Shown here in pieces: positions 8,287 through 15,081 of a DNA stretch of 25,405 nt. The notes beneath the pieces were generated by a model, which saw only the letters and a list, made by a program, of their open reading frames with translations, was not told the DNA's origin and made no database searches. The DNA comes from Bacteroidota bacterium (lineage in GTDB: Bacteria > Bacteroidota > Bacteroidia > Chitinophagales > Chitinophagaceae). A program made the position numbers and the translations under genes. The stretch lies in the NCBI GenBank assembly GCA_023391895.1, contig JAEWAC010000078.1:1-25405 (forward strand), read 5' to 3'. The stretch's first letter is position 1, and each line of letters opens with the position of its first letter.

Positions 8287-8725
8287 ATTTGCGTTTTTGA
8301 ATAAAAAAGTCTTTCATCAGCTGGCTGCAGTCTTCTTTCAAAACCCCATATACCACTTCTGTTTTGGGGTGAAAAGGAGAGACGGCCGGACGCACCCGGC
8401 TATAGCCGTTTTTTTCATCCGAAGCACCATACACCACCCGGCCCACCTTGCTCCAGTACAGGGCGCCGGCACACATTACACAGGGTTCCACCGTTACATA
8501 AAGTGTGGCTTCGGGCAGGTATTTACTGCCTAAATAATTAAAGGCCGAGGTCAGGGCAATCATTTCGGCATGGGCCGTGGGGTCGTTCAGTTTTTCCACC
8601 TGGTTGTAGCCGCGGGCAATAATGCGGTTGTTCAGCGCCACTACGGCACCCACCGGTACTTCGTCTTCGTCAAAGGCTTTCTGCGCCTGCACCAGTGCCT
8701 GTTTCATGTAATATGCATCATCCAT
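8285..8725 (-). CDS. tadA: tRNA adenosine-34 deaminase (TadA family)
   Basis: TadA deaminates adenosine to inosine at the wobble position of tRNA. From the start at 8725 the protein has 146 residues, starting MDDAYYMKQALVQAQKAF. DEVPVGAVV precedes the zinc and proton-shuttle motif HAE (H52, E54). The two remaining zinc ligands are in PCVMC (C82, C85). RVVYGASDEKNG and the C-terminal LMKDFFIQKRK also fit. An upstream ATG at 8776 would add 17 poorly conserved residues; I prefer 8725 because a -7-like box lies at 8733-8740 and family members start there. Bases 8335-8352 match the dispersed 19-bp motif and encode VYGVLKE. A broader cytidine or guanine deaminase role is less likely. Confidence 0.9.
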   Translation of the reverse strand: MDDAYYMKQALVQAQKAFDEDEVPVGAVVALNNRIIARGYNQVEKLNDPTAHAEMIALTSAFNYLGSKYLPEATLYVTVEPCVMCAGALYWSKVGRVVYGASDEKNGYSRVRPAVSPFHPKTEVVYGVLKEDCSQLMKDFFIQKRK

Positions 8726-8732
8726 AATGCCC

Positions 8733-8740
8733 CGAAAGTA
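8733..8740 (-). promoter_or_regulatory. Putative -7 box for tadA
   Basis: The minus strand reads TACTTTCG, one mismatch from TAnnTTTG, ending 7 nt before the ATG at 8725. If used, the leader would be almost absent, which supports the downstream start. Confidence 0.35.
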
Positions 8741-8870
8741 GCCCTTGCGGGAAAAAGAAACTAATTTATTGCCCACAGCGCCGGTACTGATGAAAGGCAG
8801 GCTCCTGCATGAGTGCCATCATTGCCGGTCTTGCCGCTTTGTGCCAGCTTTAAGTTCAAATACCAGGATC

Positions 8871-9368
8871 ATGAAAGGGTTCGAAAATCAAACGTATCTC
8901 ATCGCCTATATTATTTCCAATATAGTGGCGTTGATCCTACTGCTGTGTGCCTGGAAGTGGCCCCGGGTGGGGCGCTTGTTGTTCTTTCTGTTATTTGCCT
9001 GGGCCGCCTGGGTCAACTGGGCCCTGGCGGTACAAACACCACAGGCTTACCTGGACTATGCAGATCTTACTTTTTCGGGCTGGTACAAGCAGTTTATCCT
9101 TGGGTGGTTTAAAGACCATACGCTGCTGGCGGTAGGTTTTATTGCCACTTCACAAGGATTGATTGCGCTTTCCCTATTGCAAAAGGGGCTTGTTTACAAA
9201 ATTGGTTGTATCGGCGGTGTTGTTTTCTTATTGGCTATTATGCCGTTTGGGGTGGGTGCTGCTTTTCCGTGTACGCTGGTGATGGCCGCTGCCCTGTACA
9301 GACTGTTGCGTCACGGTCAGGACTATATATGGAAAATAGAAAAACATGAAAAGCTCCAGTGGCAATAG
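8871..9368 (+). CDS. Multi-pass membrane protein of unknown function
   Basis: I do not recognise this 165-residue protein. From the start MKGFENQTYLIAYIISN it has about four to five hydrophobic segments: residues about 9-27 (YLIAYIISNIVALILLLCA), 34-51 (LLFFLLFAWAAWVNWALA), about 86-105 (LLAVGFIATSQGLIALSLL) and about 110-140 (IGCIGGVVFLLAIMPFGVGA onward). It ends in a basic tail (RHGQDYIWKIEKHEKLQWQ). Tryptophans are frequent. The frame is open 42 codons further upstream (to 8745), but that part is Cys/His/Arg-rich, unlike a membrane protein start, and overlaps the tadA promoter region, so I use 8871. It is followed by an overlapping small frame and an alpha/beta hydrolase, probably in one transcript. 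Confidence 0.7.
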   Translation: MKGFENQTYLIAYIISNIVALILLLCAWKWPRVGRLLFFLLFAWAAWVNWALAVQTPQAYLDYADLTFSGWYKQFILGWFKDHTLLAVGFIATSQGLIALSLLQKGLVYKIGCIGGVVFLLAIMPFGVGAAFPCTLVMAAALYRLLRHGQDYIWKIEKHEKLQWQ

Positions 9369-9501
9369 CCGTGTGCTGGTGCAGTGGATCATCAACTGCA
9401 GCATAGGCGAGTTGCCGGGTAGTGGTGTGGCGGGTGGTATGGTTACCGGTTGGTTTTTGGTGCATAAGATCATAGACAAAACCATGCTGTTGGCGCATTA
9501 A
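9346..9501 (+). CDS. Possible 51-residue protein overlapping the upstream membrane-protein gene
   Basis: This short frame starts with MKSSSGNSRVLVQW and runs on through a glycine-rich hydrophobic stretch (GSGVAGGMVTGWFLV) to ...DKTMLLAH. It overlaps the previous gene by 23 bp and ends 16 bp before the hydrolase start, the spacing expected for a translationally coupled middle gene. The central part could form one membrane helix. I know no family for it. Against it are its small size and the absence of a strong ribosome site. A long antisense frame here is a shadow. Confidence 0.4.
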   Translation: MKSSSGNSRVLVQWIINCSIGELPGSGVAGGMVTGWFLVHKIIDKTMLLAH

Positions 9502-9517
9502 TTGTCCTTGCTGCTGC

Positions 9518-10405
9518 ATGACGGATCTTCGTTTTCAACTGGCCGACGGAAGACAACTGGCCTATGCTGTATACGGCCCGGATGACGGGCTGCCGGTGGT
9601 GTATTTTCACGGTACCCCCAGCTCACGGCTGGAGCCTTTGCTGATGAATGTGTATGGCCGTGACCTGGAGCTGTTACTGCAGCAGTACCACCTGCGCCTG
9701 ATTGCAGTAGACCGGCCCGGTATGGGGTTTTCAACATTTCACCCCGGTCGTACGTTTACTACTTTTGCCGATGATGTACACCAGTTGTTACAGCACCTGC
9801 ACATAAGTACGTGCCGGTTGTTGTGCTGGTCGGGTGGTGGTCCTTATGCATTAACCATGGCGCACCGGTTTCCGCAGGTGGTACAAAAGGTTTGCATGAT
9901 TGCCGCCTTCAGCAGCAGCTTTGGCAACCCGGAGGTGTACGAACCCATGGGCTGGAACAAAATGTATTTTAACACGGCCCGCAAAGCACCTTTGCTGCTG
10001 CAAGGCTCATTGGCTATCATGAAAAGAATCCATGTCACTTCACCCGTCTCTCAACGCTGGTACGACTTGTCCAATGTGGATTATGCATTGATGAAAAAGG
10101 TAGACTGGTTAAACGGCCTGATGGCGGTTACTACTAAAGAAGCGTGTGCCAAAGGCACCGCCGGCGCCGTACAGGATGCACAGTTGTATTTTCAGCCGTT
10201 TCCTTATTCGCTCCGGGAAATTACCGTGCCTGTTCATTTCTGGTGGGGCACCGAAGACAATGTGGTGATCTACAAACACGCTAAAAACATGGAAAAAGCA
10301 TTGCCGCAGGTAATACCGCACTACAAAAAAGGCGAGGGCCATCTTTCTGTTTATGTGCATTGCTTTGAAGAAATATTGCAGGTGCTTGCTACTGCACCAG
10401 TATAA
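9518..10405 (+). CDS. Alpha/beta-fold hydrolase
   Basis: This is a serine hydrolase of the alpha/beta fold; the substrate is not predictable. The 295 residues show the oxyanion-hole region YFHGTPSSRLE (about 29-39) and VDRPGMGFST (about 64-73). The nucleophile elbow is CWSGGGPYAL with S105, the acid is probably D247 in WGTEDNVV, and the catalytic H275 is in GEGHLSVY. The lid region lies about residues 135-215. There is no signal peptide, so it is cytoplasmic. It is the last gene of the 8871-10405 cluster, with a 16-bp gap to the small frame before it. Esterase or C-C bond hydrolase activities are both possible. Confidence 0.88.
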   Translation: MTDLRFQLADGRQLAYAVYGPDDGLPVVYFHGTPSSRLEPLLMNVYGRDLELLLQQYHLRLIAVDRPGMGFSTFHPGRTFTTFADDVHQLLQHLHISTCRLLCWSGGGPYALTMAHRFPQVVQKVCMIAAFSSSFGNPEVYEPMGWNKMYFNTARKAPLLLQGSLAIMKRIHVTSPVSQRWYDLSNVDYALMKKVDWLNGLMAVTTKEACAKGTAGAVQDAQLYFQPFPYSLREITVPVHFWWGTEDNVVIYKHAKNMEKALPQVIPHYKKGEGHLSVYVHCFEEILQVLATAPV

Positions 10406-10439
10406 GCAGTTATTCGATGGTTAAAAAAATGCAAAAGAG

Positions 10440-10476
10440 ACCACACCTGAAAAACATGGTGTGCATAAGTGTGGTG
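10440..10476. repeat. Competing short inverted repeats downstream of the hydrolase gene
   Basis: ACCACACC (10440-10447) can pair either with GGTGTG (10458-10463) or with GTGTGGT (10469-10475). No T run follows, so this is not an obvious terminator. The remaining spacer to 10635 has no other clear signal apart from AGCGTAAACGCT near 10586-10597, a small palindrome of unknown meaning. Confidence 0.35.
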
Positions 10477-10635
10477 TTGGTATGAGTAACCTATTTTGTA
10501 GAAGCATCAATTGAAATGTGAGGAATGAAAAGCACAAGTGCAGTTGTAAGAAGGATAAACATAACGGGTAATAAGATGGCAGGCAATTTGAGGTAAGCGT
10601 AAACGCTTTATAAAAAGATAAAGCCACCCTACTGT

Positions 10636-10806
10636 ATGAAAAAACGTTTATTGATCGCGGCCCTGGCAATTGGTGTATTTAGTTTTGTGTACGGCGAAAA
10701 CGATTATAAAAATCGTACGGCTGCCGACAAAACCAATACCGCTTCTGAAAAAGTTAACAAAAGCTTACCTGCAAAAGCAGCCGATATCATCAAAAAAGAT
10801 CAGTAA
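10636..10806 (+). CDS. Small secreted or periplasmic protein, 56 residues
   Basis: The frame starts MKKRLLIAALAIGVFSFVYG, a clear signal peptide with a positive start, hydrophobic core and a likely cleavage after YG. The mature part of about 36 residues (ENDYKNRTAADKTNTASEKV and on to IIKKDQ) is charged, Lys- and Asp/Glu-rich, and has no cysteine, so it is not a lipoprotein. I recognise no family. It stands alone: the hydrolase ends 230 bp upstream, and an imperfect hairpin (10827-10883) and a strong terminator (10897-10930) follow. Signal-peptide structure and clean boundaries support a real gene despite the size. Confidence 0.65.
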   Translation: MKKRLLIAALAIGVFSFVYGENDYKNRTAADKTNTASEKVNKSLPAKAADIIKKDQ

Positions 10807-10826
10807 ACTTCAAAGCAGAATTCTCA

Positions 10827-10883
10827 TGTGAGGGCCTGCAACGAAGTTAATCCTCTGTATTACCCGGCTGCAGGCCGCTCACA
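10827..10883. repeat. Imperfect inverted repeat, 14-bp stem
   Basis: TGTGAGGGCCTGCA (10827-10840) pairs with TGCAGGCC and CTCACA (10869-10883) with a single bulged G and a 28-nt loop. There is no T run after it. It lies just after the small secreted-protein gene. Confidence 0.6.
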
Positions 10884-10896
10884 ACTAATTATAACA

Positions 10897-10930
10897 CCTC
10901 ACTGGCAACGGCAAAGCCAGTGAGGTTTTT
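10897..10930 (+). terminator. Intrinsic terminator
   Basis: CCTCACTGGC (10897-10906) pairs with GCCAGTGAGG (10916-10925), followed by TTTTT. It closes the small secreted-protein transcript and lies before the acetyltransferase gene. Confidence 0.9.
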
Positions 10931-10987
10931 GTATTTGCAGGTATGGGTAAAAAAGAAAAAACAACAGGCGGTGTTGTAATTTCGGGT

Positions 10988-11503
10988 ATGAGCATTTTTA
11001 TCCGGCACGCTACCACAGGCGATGCGGCACTGATAGCAGATTTGAGCCGGCAAACCTTTTACGACACCTTTGCTGCGCAAAACCGCCCCGAAGACATGGC
11101 GCTTTTCCTGGAACAGCAATTTACCCGGGACGCCCTGATGGAAGAAGTAGGGGCACCGGGCAATACTTTTTTACTGGCTTATGATGGTGCAGAAGTGGCC
11201 GGTTATGCCCGTTTGCGCGAAGGTGCTGCACCCTTGGGTGGCAACGTTGCCGCACTGGAAATAGCCCGGCTGTATGTTGTTAAAAGTAGCATTGGTAAAG
11301 GCGTAGGTAAAGTGCTGATGCAGGCTTGTATCAATATGGCAAAAGAAAAAGGTAAAAAGATGGTATGGCTGGGGGTATGGGAAAACAATGAAAGAGCCAT
11401 TGCCTTTTATACCCAATGGGGATTTGAAAAGTTTTCGGAGCAGCCGTTTGTTCTAGGTTATGATGTACAAACAGACTGGCTGATGAAAAAAGACATTTCG
11501 TAA
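10988..11503 (+). CDS. GNAT N-acetyltransferase, PaiA-like (possible polyamine acetyltransferase)
   Basis: This GCN5-type enzyme would use acetyl-CoA to acetylate an amine. Several blocks resemble Bacillus PaiA, a spermidine/spermine acetyltransferase: SRQTFYDTFAAQNRPEDM near the N-terminus, LEIARLYVV, the CoA loop SSIGKGVGKVLMQ, VWLGVWENNERAIAFYTQWGF, and the C-terminal DVQTDWLMKK. That recollection supports a polyamine-type substrate but does not prove it. The start at 10988 (MSIFIRHATTGD) is preferred over 10943, which would add 15 residues (MGKKEKTTGGVVISG) unlike a GNAT start and lies just 12 bp after the terminator. The product has 171 residues. Confidence 0.85.
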   Translation: MSIFIRHATTGDAALIADLSRQTFYDTFAAQNRPEDMALFLEQQFTRDALMEEVGAPGNTFLLAYDGAEVAGYARLREGAAPLGGNVAALEIARLYVVKSSIGKGVGKVLMQACINMAKEKGKKMVWLGVWENNERAIAFYTQWGFEKFSEQPFVLGYDVQTDWLMKKDIS

Positions 11504-11526
11504 GACTCTTTTATTCGCAGGTACCA

Positions 11527-11613
11527 TCTTTTCAAAAACCCATATCATCAGTTGACAGATGATGGATGACAGTTGACGGCAGGAAAAGCAAATCTTTTCA
11601 AAACCCCATATGG
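11527..11613 (+). repeat. Composite short-repeat element, third copy
   Basis: A copy of the 19-bp motif (11527-11545), a stretch with GTTGACA-type units (11551-11577), and a second motif copy (11593-11613, TCTTTTCAAAACCCCATATGG) follow in the same orientation. The order matches 946-1062 and 2303-2415, but the middle is less similar. It fills the gap between the two acetyltransferase genes. Confidence 0.7.
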
Positions 11614-11716
11614 CTTTTTAAACATTCTTTATCTGCATGTTTTGCTGATGCCGCAACAGGTCTCTGTTCTCAATGCCAATTTTTTTTAAATGATGCAAAA
11701 GGTTTTAAATTGGCGC

Positions 11717-12238
11717 ATGCCAGAATTAATTTTTCGCAATGCTACGCTGGATGATTTACCGGCCATTGTAGCCATTTACAATTCAACCATCGAAAGCCGC
11801 CTGGTGACCGCCGATACGGAAATGGTGTCGGTAGAAAGCAGGCTGCCTTGGTTTGCCGAGCATGAGCCCGCTACGCGTCCGTTATGGGTGGTGCAGTATC
11901 CGTCGCAGCAGGAGGTGGCCGGCTGGGTCAGCTTTCAGGATTTTTATGGCCGCCCCGCCTATGCCGCCACAGCCGAAATCAGCATTTATTTACATCCTCA
12001 ATACCGGGGGCAGGGCTTAGGTAAACAAGTGCTGGAGTATTCTATCCAGGCATGCCCGTCGCTGGGTATTAAAAATTTGCTGGCTTACATATTTGCCCAT
12101 AATGAGCCCAGCCTGAAGCTTTTTCAGCAGGCGGGGTTTGCCGAATGGGCTTATTTGCCCTGTATAGCCGAGCTGGATGGCGTGGAGCGCAGTTTAAAAA
12201 TATTGGGCAAGCGGGTGCAGCCTGTGGCATTGCCGTGA
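11717..12238 (+). CDS. GNAT N-acetyltransferase, phosphinothricin/methionine-sulfoximine type
   Basis: This belongs to the Pat/MnaT-like group of GNAT enzymes, which acetylate amino-acid-like amines such as phosphinothricin or methionine sulfoximine. The 173 residues from MPELIFRNATLDD carry family-typical blocks: LPAIVAIYNSTI, LVTADTEMVSVESRLPWF, VAGWVSFQDFYGRPAY, TAEISIYLHPQYRGQGLGK (CoA loop QYRGQGLG), HNEPSLKLFQQAGF and ELDGVERSL. An in-frame ATG at 11690 would add nine residues (MMQKVLNWR); the downstream start fits the family better. The true substrate may be an ordinary metabolite. It is preceded by repeat DNA and has no obvious partner. Confidence 0.85.
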   Translation: MPELIFRNATLDDLPAIVAIYNSTIESRLVTADTEMVSVESRLPWFAEHEPATRPLWVVQYPSQQEVAGWVSFQDFYGRPAYAATAEISIYLHPQYRGQGLGKQVLEYSIQACPSLGIKNLLAYIFAHNEPSLKLFQQAGFAEWAYLPCIAELDGVERSLKILGKRVQPVALP

Positions 12239-12320
12239 GCATGCAAGCTGTGCTTTAGCAGCAGTGGCAGAAAAATTGTAGGATAATTAGGAAAGGATTT
12301 CAAACATTAAAAAGGAAGTT

Positions 12321-12590
12321 ATGAAAAAGACACTACTTGCCGCTGCGGTGGTTATAGGATTGATGAGTTGCGGCAGTCAGAGCGAAGAGGCGGAAAGTTC
12401 GGCCGACAGCACCAATATAACCGACGCTAACCGGGCACCTATGGGTGATACGGCCAACCAGATCAACAGCAGCACGGGTAACTATACGGCCGACACCAGC
12501 AACCGGAATGGCGATGATTCTATAAAAGGTTCTGACCCTGCCTCCCGCCGCACAACGCCGGGCAATGATTCGGTAAGAAGTAAGTTTTAG
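12321..12590 (+). CDS. Small Ser/Asp/Asn-rich lipoprotein
   Basis: This encodes 89 residues: a lipoprotein signal (MKKTLLAAAVVIGLMSC, lipobox LMSC, C17), then a low-complexity polar chain rich in S, D, N, T and E, with no cysteines and no predicted fold. The acidic residues shortly after C17 (GSQSEEAE) are compatible with surface export signals described for Bacteroidota lipoproteins; that is inference. AAAGGAAG lies just before the ATG, the best ribosome-site candidate in this part of the window. I recognise no family. Its opposite-strand frame is a shadow. Confidence 0.75.
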   Translation: MKKTLLAAAVVIGLMSCGSQSEEAESSADSTNITDANRAPMGDTANQINSSTGNYTADTSNRNGDDSIKGSDPASRRTTPGNDSVRSKF

Positions 12591-12633
12591 CACATCCTAT
12601 TCTAAATTGTTTTAAGCTTTATAAAATCCTTTC

Positions 12634-12661
12634 GTCAATGGTGAATGGTCAATAGTGAATA
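12634..12661. repeat. Four degenerate 7-nt repeats
   Basis: GTCAATG, GTGAATG, GTCAATA and GTGAATA follow in exact 7-nt phase. Read on the other strand they resemble the ATTCACC/ATTGACT units of the array at 1076-1145. Confidence 0.7.
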
Positions 12662-12695
12662 CTAAATCATAATAGGGATAACAGTTTCGTATTAG

Positions 12696-12751
12696 ATTAG
12701 ATACAACGCAAAAGTCCCTGCACCTGCAGGGACTTTTGCGTTGTATCTAAT
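12696..12751. terminator. Perfect 27-bp inverted repeat, probable bidirectional terminator
   Basis: The left arm (12696-12722) and right arm (12725-12751) are exact reverse complements separated only by CC. The core AAAAGTCCCTGCA/TGCAGGGACTTTT has A and T runs that could end transcription from both sides (lipoprotein gene from the left, dps from the right). The outer ATTAGATACAACGC part makes it far longer than an ordinary terminator. Confidence 0.75.
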
Positions 12752-12826
12752 GATGGGCAGGCACTTTTTTATGATGCCAGCCGCTGCAGAAAAAAGCTTT
12801 CTGCCTGTACAAGAGAGTTGATGAAA

Positions 12827-13309
12827 TTATTTACCCTGGTTTAAAAAAGCAGAATACATCCATACTTTTTTTTCCTGCTGGCGTATATAATCACTCATCA
12901 GGGCAACAGTGCCTTCGTCATCTATTTCGGAGGCCAGGGCCAGTATTTCCCTTTGCCTGGTAATTAAAATGCGGAAGGCTTCCAGTATTTCTTCTACCGC
13001 TTGGTAACCATCGGAAACCTGCTGGCTTTCTTTGATGGAAGAACTTTGTACATAATTGGAGTAGCGGTGGTTGGGAGTGGAGCCCAGGGTCAATATGCGT
13101 TCCGCCACTTCGTCAATTTTCAGCAGCAGTTCGTTGTACAGGTCCTGGAACTTCTGGTGCAGTTCAAAAAATTTATCACCTTTTATATTCCAGTGGTAAC
13201 CTCTGGTATTCTGGTAAAAAATAGAATAGTTCGCCAGCAGTTCGTTCAGCCGGATGGCCAGCTCTTTTGATTTTTCTACATCCAGTCCTATGGGATTTAA
13301 CTTTTGCAT
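12827..13309 (-). CDS. dps: Dps-family ferritin-like protein
   Basis: Dps forms a 12-subunit shell that oxidises and stores iron and may protect DNA. The 160 residues show the inter-subunit ferroxidase ligands in the family spacing: H39 (in YHWNIKG), H51 (in ELHQKF), D66 and E70 (in KIDEVAERI). The N-terminus is short, without a long Lys-rich DNA-binding tail, so iron detoxification may be the main role. The LGSTPNHRYSNY and QQEKKVWMYSAFL blocks also fit the family. It lies 84 bp downstream of the channel gene on the same strand but has its own -7 box at 13339-13346. Confidence 0.92.
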   Translation of the reverse strand: MQKLNPIGLDVEKSKELAIRLNELLANYSIFYQNTRGYHWNIKGDKFFELHQKFQDLYNELLLKIDEVAERILTLGSTPNHRYSNYVQSSSIKESQQVSDGYQAVEEILEAFRILITRQREILALASEIDDEGTVALMSDYIRQQEKKVWMYSAFLNQGK

Positions 13310-13338
13310 AATTGGTCGTTTATTATCTTCCAGATCAA

Positions 13339-13346
13339 CAAAAATA
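13339..13346 (-). promoter_or_regulatory. Putative -7 box for dps
   Basis: The minus strand reads TATTTTTG, a match to TAnnTTTG, about 30 bp before the dps start. A TTG lies 22 nt upstream of it (in AATTGGGG), near the expected -33 position. Confidence 0.5.
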
Positions 13347-13393
13347 GCACCGATTCAGAGCATGCCCCCAATTGCGGAATGGTTATGGTGGCA

Positions 13394-14497
13394 TCAGGCA
13401 CTTTGGGTTCCCCTGTTTTCTGGTGCCAGCCCTTGCAACTCTGTTCTGTTTTTGGGCAGGCTGTCGGGGTAGTTTTGTTTGATAAAATTCAGCATCTCCT
13501 CCCGTACAAAACACCGCAGGCCAAACAGGTCACCTGCGTTATGGGAACTTACCAGGCACCGGATCTCCACCGTTTTATCGGTCAGGTTGGTTACTGCCAC
13601 CGTCATCACCCGGCCATCCCATAAAGGATTGCTTTGCAGCAGCCGTTTCAGTTCTTCGCGCAGCGGTTCTATAGGTAGCGTATAATCGGCATAAATAAAG
13701 GCCGTACCCAGCAGGGCGGAAGAGGTGCGGGTCCAGTTTTGAAACGGCTTTTCAATAAAATAATTGATGGGCAGGATCATCCGCCGCTCATCCCAGATGC
13801 GTACAACCACATAGGTAAGGGTAATGTCTTCTATCCAGCCAAACTCGTTTTCCACCAGCACAACGTCGTCAATGCGGATGGGCTGGGTAAAAGCAATTTG
13901 CATACCGGCCAAAAAATTGCTCAGCGACCGCTGCGCGGCAAAACCAATAATGATACCCCCCCCCCCCACCCCGGTTAGCAAGCCGGTGCCTATTTTGCGC
14001 ATGCTGCTAAACGTAAGCAGGACGGTGGCAATGGTTAAACCAATAATAAAGGTGATGAGTATGCGGCGGATAAACTGCAGCTGGGTGCGGATTTTTCTTT
14101 CCCGCAGGTTGTTGGTCTTACTGACATCGTAGTAGTGAATGACAAAATCCTGTGCTACCTTGATGCCCTGAATCAGAATCCAGCTGAAAACAATGATCAT
14201 GGCAATTTCAAAGCCGTGGCTAAGCCGGTGCCGGAAGGGGGCCGGCAGGCGCATAACCGGTACCAGCACGCTCAGAAAAAAAAGCGGTAAAAAATAGGAA
14301 AAGGGGGTGCCCAGGTACCGGAAAAGCGAGTGAAAAAAAGAAAAGTTCCGCGTTTCTTCTGCTTTTTTCCGTACAAAAAGCGACAGCAGTAGCCGTATGA
14401 TGATACTGATGAGAGCGGCTGCCCCAACAATAATCAGGTTCCACGCCCAGGGCGCTAAATTCCATTGCTTTAAAAGCTGCGATACTTGTTCCTGCAT
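13394..14497 (-). CDS. MscS-family mechanosensitive ion channel
   Basis: This is a small-conductance channel-type membrane protein that would release solutes under osmotic downshock. The 367 residues have hydrophobic segments near 18-42, 62-82, 97-115 and 145-164. The pore-lining TM3 is about 168-200, ending in the conserved GFAAQRSLSNFLAG. The beta domain follows (QPIRIDDVVLVENEFGWIEDITLTYVVVRIWD), then EKPFQNWTRTSS and a C-terminal alpha/beta domain. Residues 178-181 are four glycines encoded by a 12-G run (13956-13967), where relatives usually have mixed residues such as GVGGIALGF. The reading frame is intact with 12 G. It is transcribed toward dps. MscS-type assignment is firm; conductance and regulation are not known. 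Confidence 0.92.
   Translation of the reverse strand: MQEQVSQLLKQWNLAPWAWNLIIVGAAALISIIIRLLLSLFVRKKAEETRNFSFFHSLFRYLGTPFSYFLPLFFLSVLVPVMRLPAPFRHRLSHGFEIAMIIVFSWILIQGIKVAQDFVIHYYDVSKTNNLRERKIRTQLQFIRRILITFIIGLTIATVLLTFSSMRKIGTGLLTGVGGGGIIIGFAAQRSLSNFLAGMQIAFTQPIRIDDVVLVENEFGWIEDITLTYVVVRIWDERRMILPINYFIEKPFQNWTRTSSALLGTAFIYADYTLPIEPLREELKRLLQSNPLWDGRVMTVAVTNLTDKTVEIRCLVSSHNAGDLFGLRCFVREEMLNFIKQNYPDSLPKNRTELQGLAPENRGTQSA
13956..13967 (-). repeat. Homopolymer tract, 12 G on the coding strand
   Basis: Twelve consecutive C on the plus strand lie inside the pore-helix codons of the channel gene. One A separates them from a further CCCC. Such tracts are prone to slippage; gain or loss of one base would shift the frame about midway through the protein. 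Confidence 0.9.
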
Positions 14498-14531
14498 GTA
14501 TGGTTAGGATTATGATTGAAGCCCAGGGCCT

Positions 14532-14539
14532 CAAATTTA
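14532..14539 (-). promoter_or_regulatory. Putative -7 box for the channel gene
   Basis: The minus strand reads TAAATTTG, matching TAnnTTTG, 34 bp before the start codon. The same octamer is used upstream of sodA. No clear -33 TTG was found. Confidence 0.45.
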
Positions 14540-14658
14540 ATACTAAGCCGGCAGGCACTCCTAAATTCTAATGCCTGTTTAATGTCTCCGTAAAGTTAGC
14601 GTCTATCCGGCAGGGAACACCGGCCAGCCTGTTGCCATGCAGTTTTAAAAGGCTGGTG

Positions 14659-15078
14659 TCAAGGGGTTTTGCTCAGGATAATTTTTCCCTTGATGGCGTT
14701 ATAAAGTTGTTGCGCAAACTGGTCGTATTCGTTGAAGGTTTCCGGTTTCACCAGGTAATCGAAGGCGCCCAGTTCTTTACACTTGTCCATGATAGACCTG
14801 GCAGTGGAAGTGGACGTGATAACAACGGGTATACGGGACAGGGTGGGGCTGCTTTTGATTTCAGCAATGATGTCATAGCCGTTTTTGCCGGGCATGTTCA
14901 GGTCCGACAGGATAAAGTCGGGGAGCACCAGGTTTTCCTGCTGCAGCAGTTTCATCAGATCATCGCCACTTTCAGCAAAGGCCAATACTTCAAAATGGCT
15001 GCTGGCCTTGAAACCTTCCGCCATAAATTCCTGCTCGTCCTCGTCGTTTTCCACAATGATTATCTTGTAATGTTCCAT
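14659..15078 (-). CDS. Single-domain (REC-only) response regulator
   Basis: This is a receiver domain with no output domain. Phosphorylation at D59 (in ILSDLNMPGKNG) would change its contacts with other proteins. The 139 residues include the acidic cluster ENDEDE (10-15), ITSTST (88-93) carrying the Ser/Thr switch, and K111 in DYLVKPE. It begins 3 bp after the stop of the PAS histidine kinase on the same strand, so the two are almost certainly a cognate pair. It resembles the Rcp1 type of regulator that pairs with Cph1-like kinases. The downstream target is unknown. Confidence 0.93.
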   Translation of the reverse strand: MEHYKIIIVENDEDEQEFMAEGFKASSHFEVLAFAESGDDLMKLLQQENLVLPDFILSDLNMPGKNGYDIIAEIKSSPTLSRIPVVITSTSTARSIMDKCKELGAFDYLVKPETFNEYDQFAQQLYNAIKGKIILSKTP

Positions 15079-15081
15079 AGT

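Noticed and set aside
9238..9519. Minus-strand frame of 93 codons over the small-protein region
   Set aside because: Its His/Gln/Thr-rich composition is typical of antisense shadows, and it overlaps two plus-strand genes.
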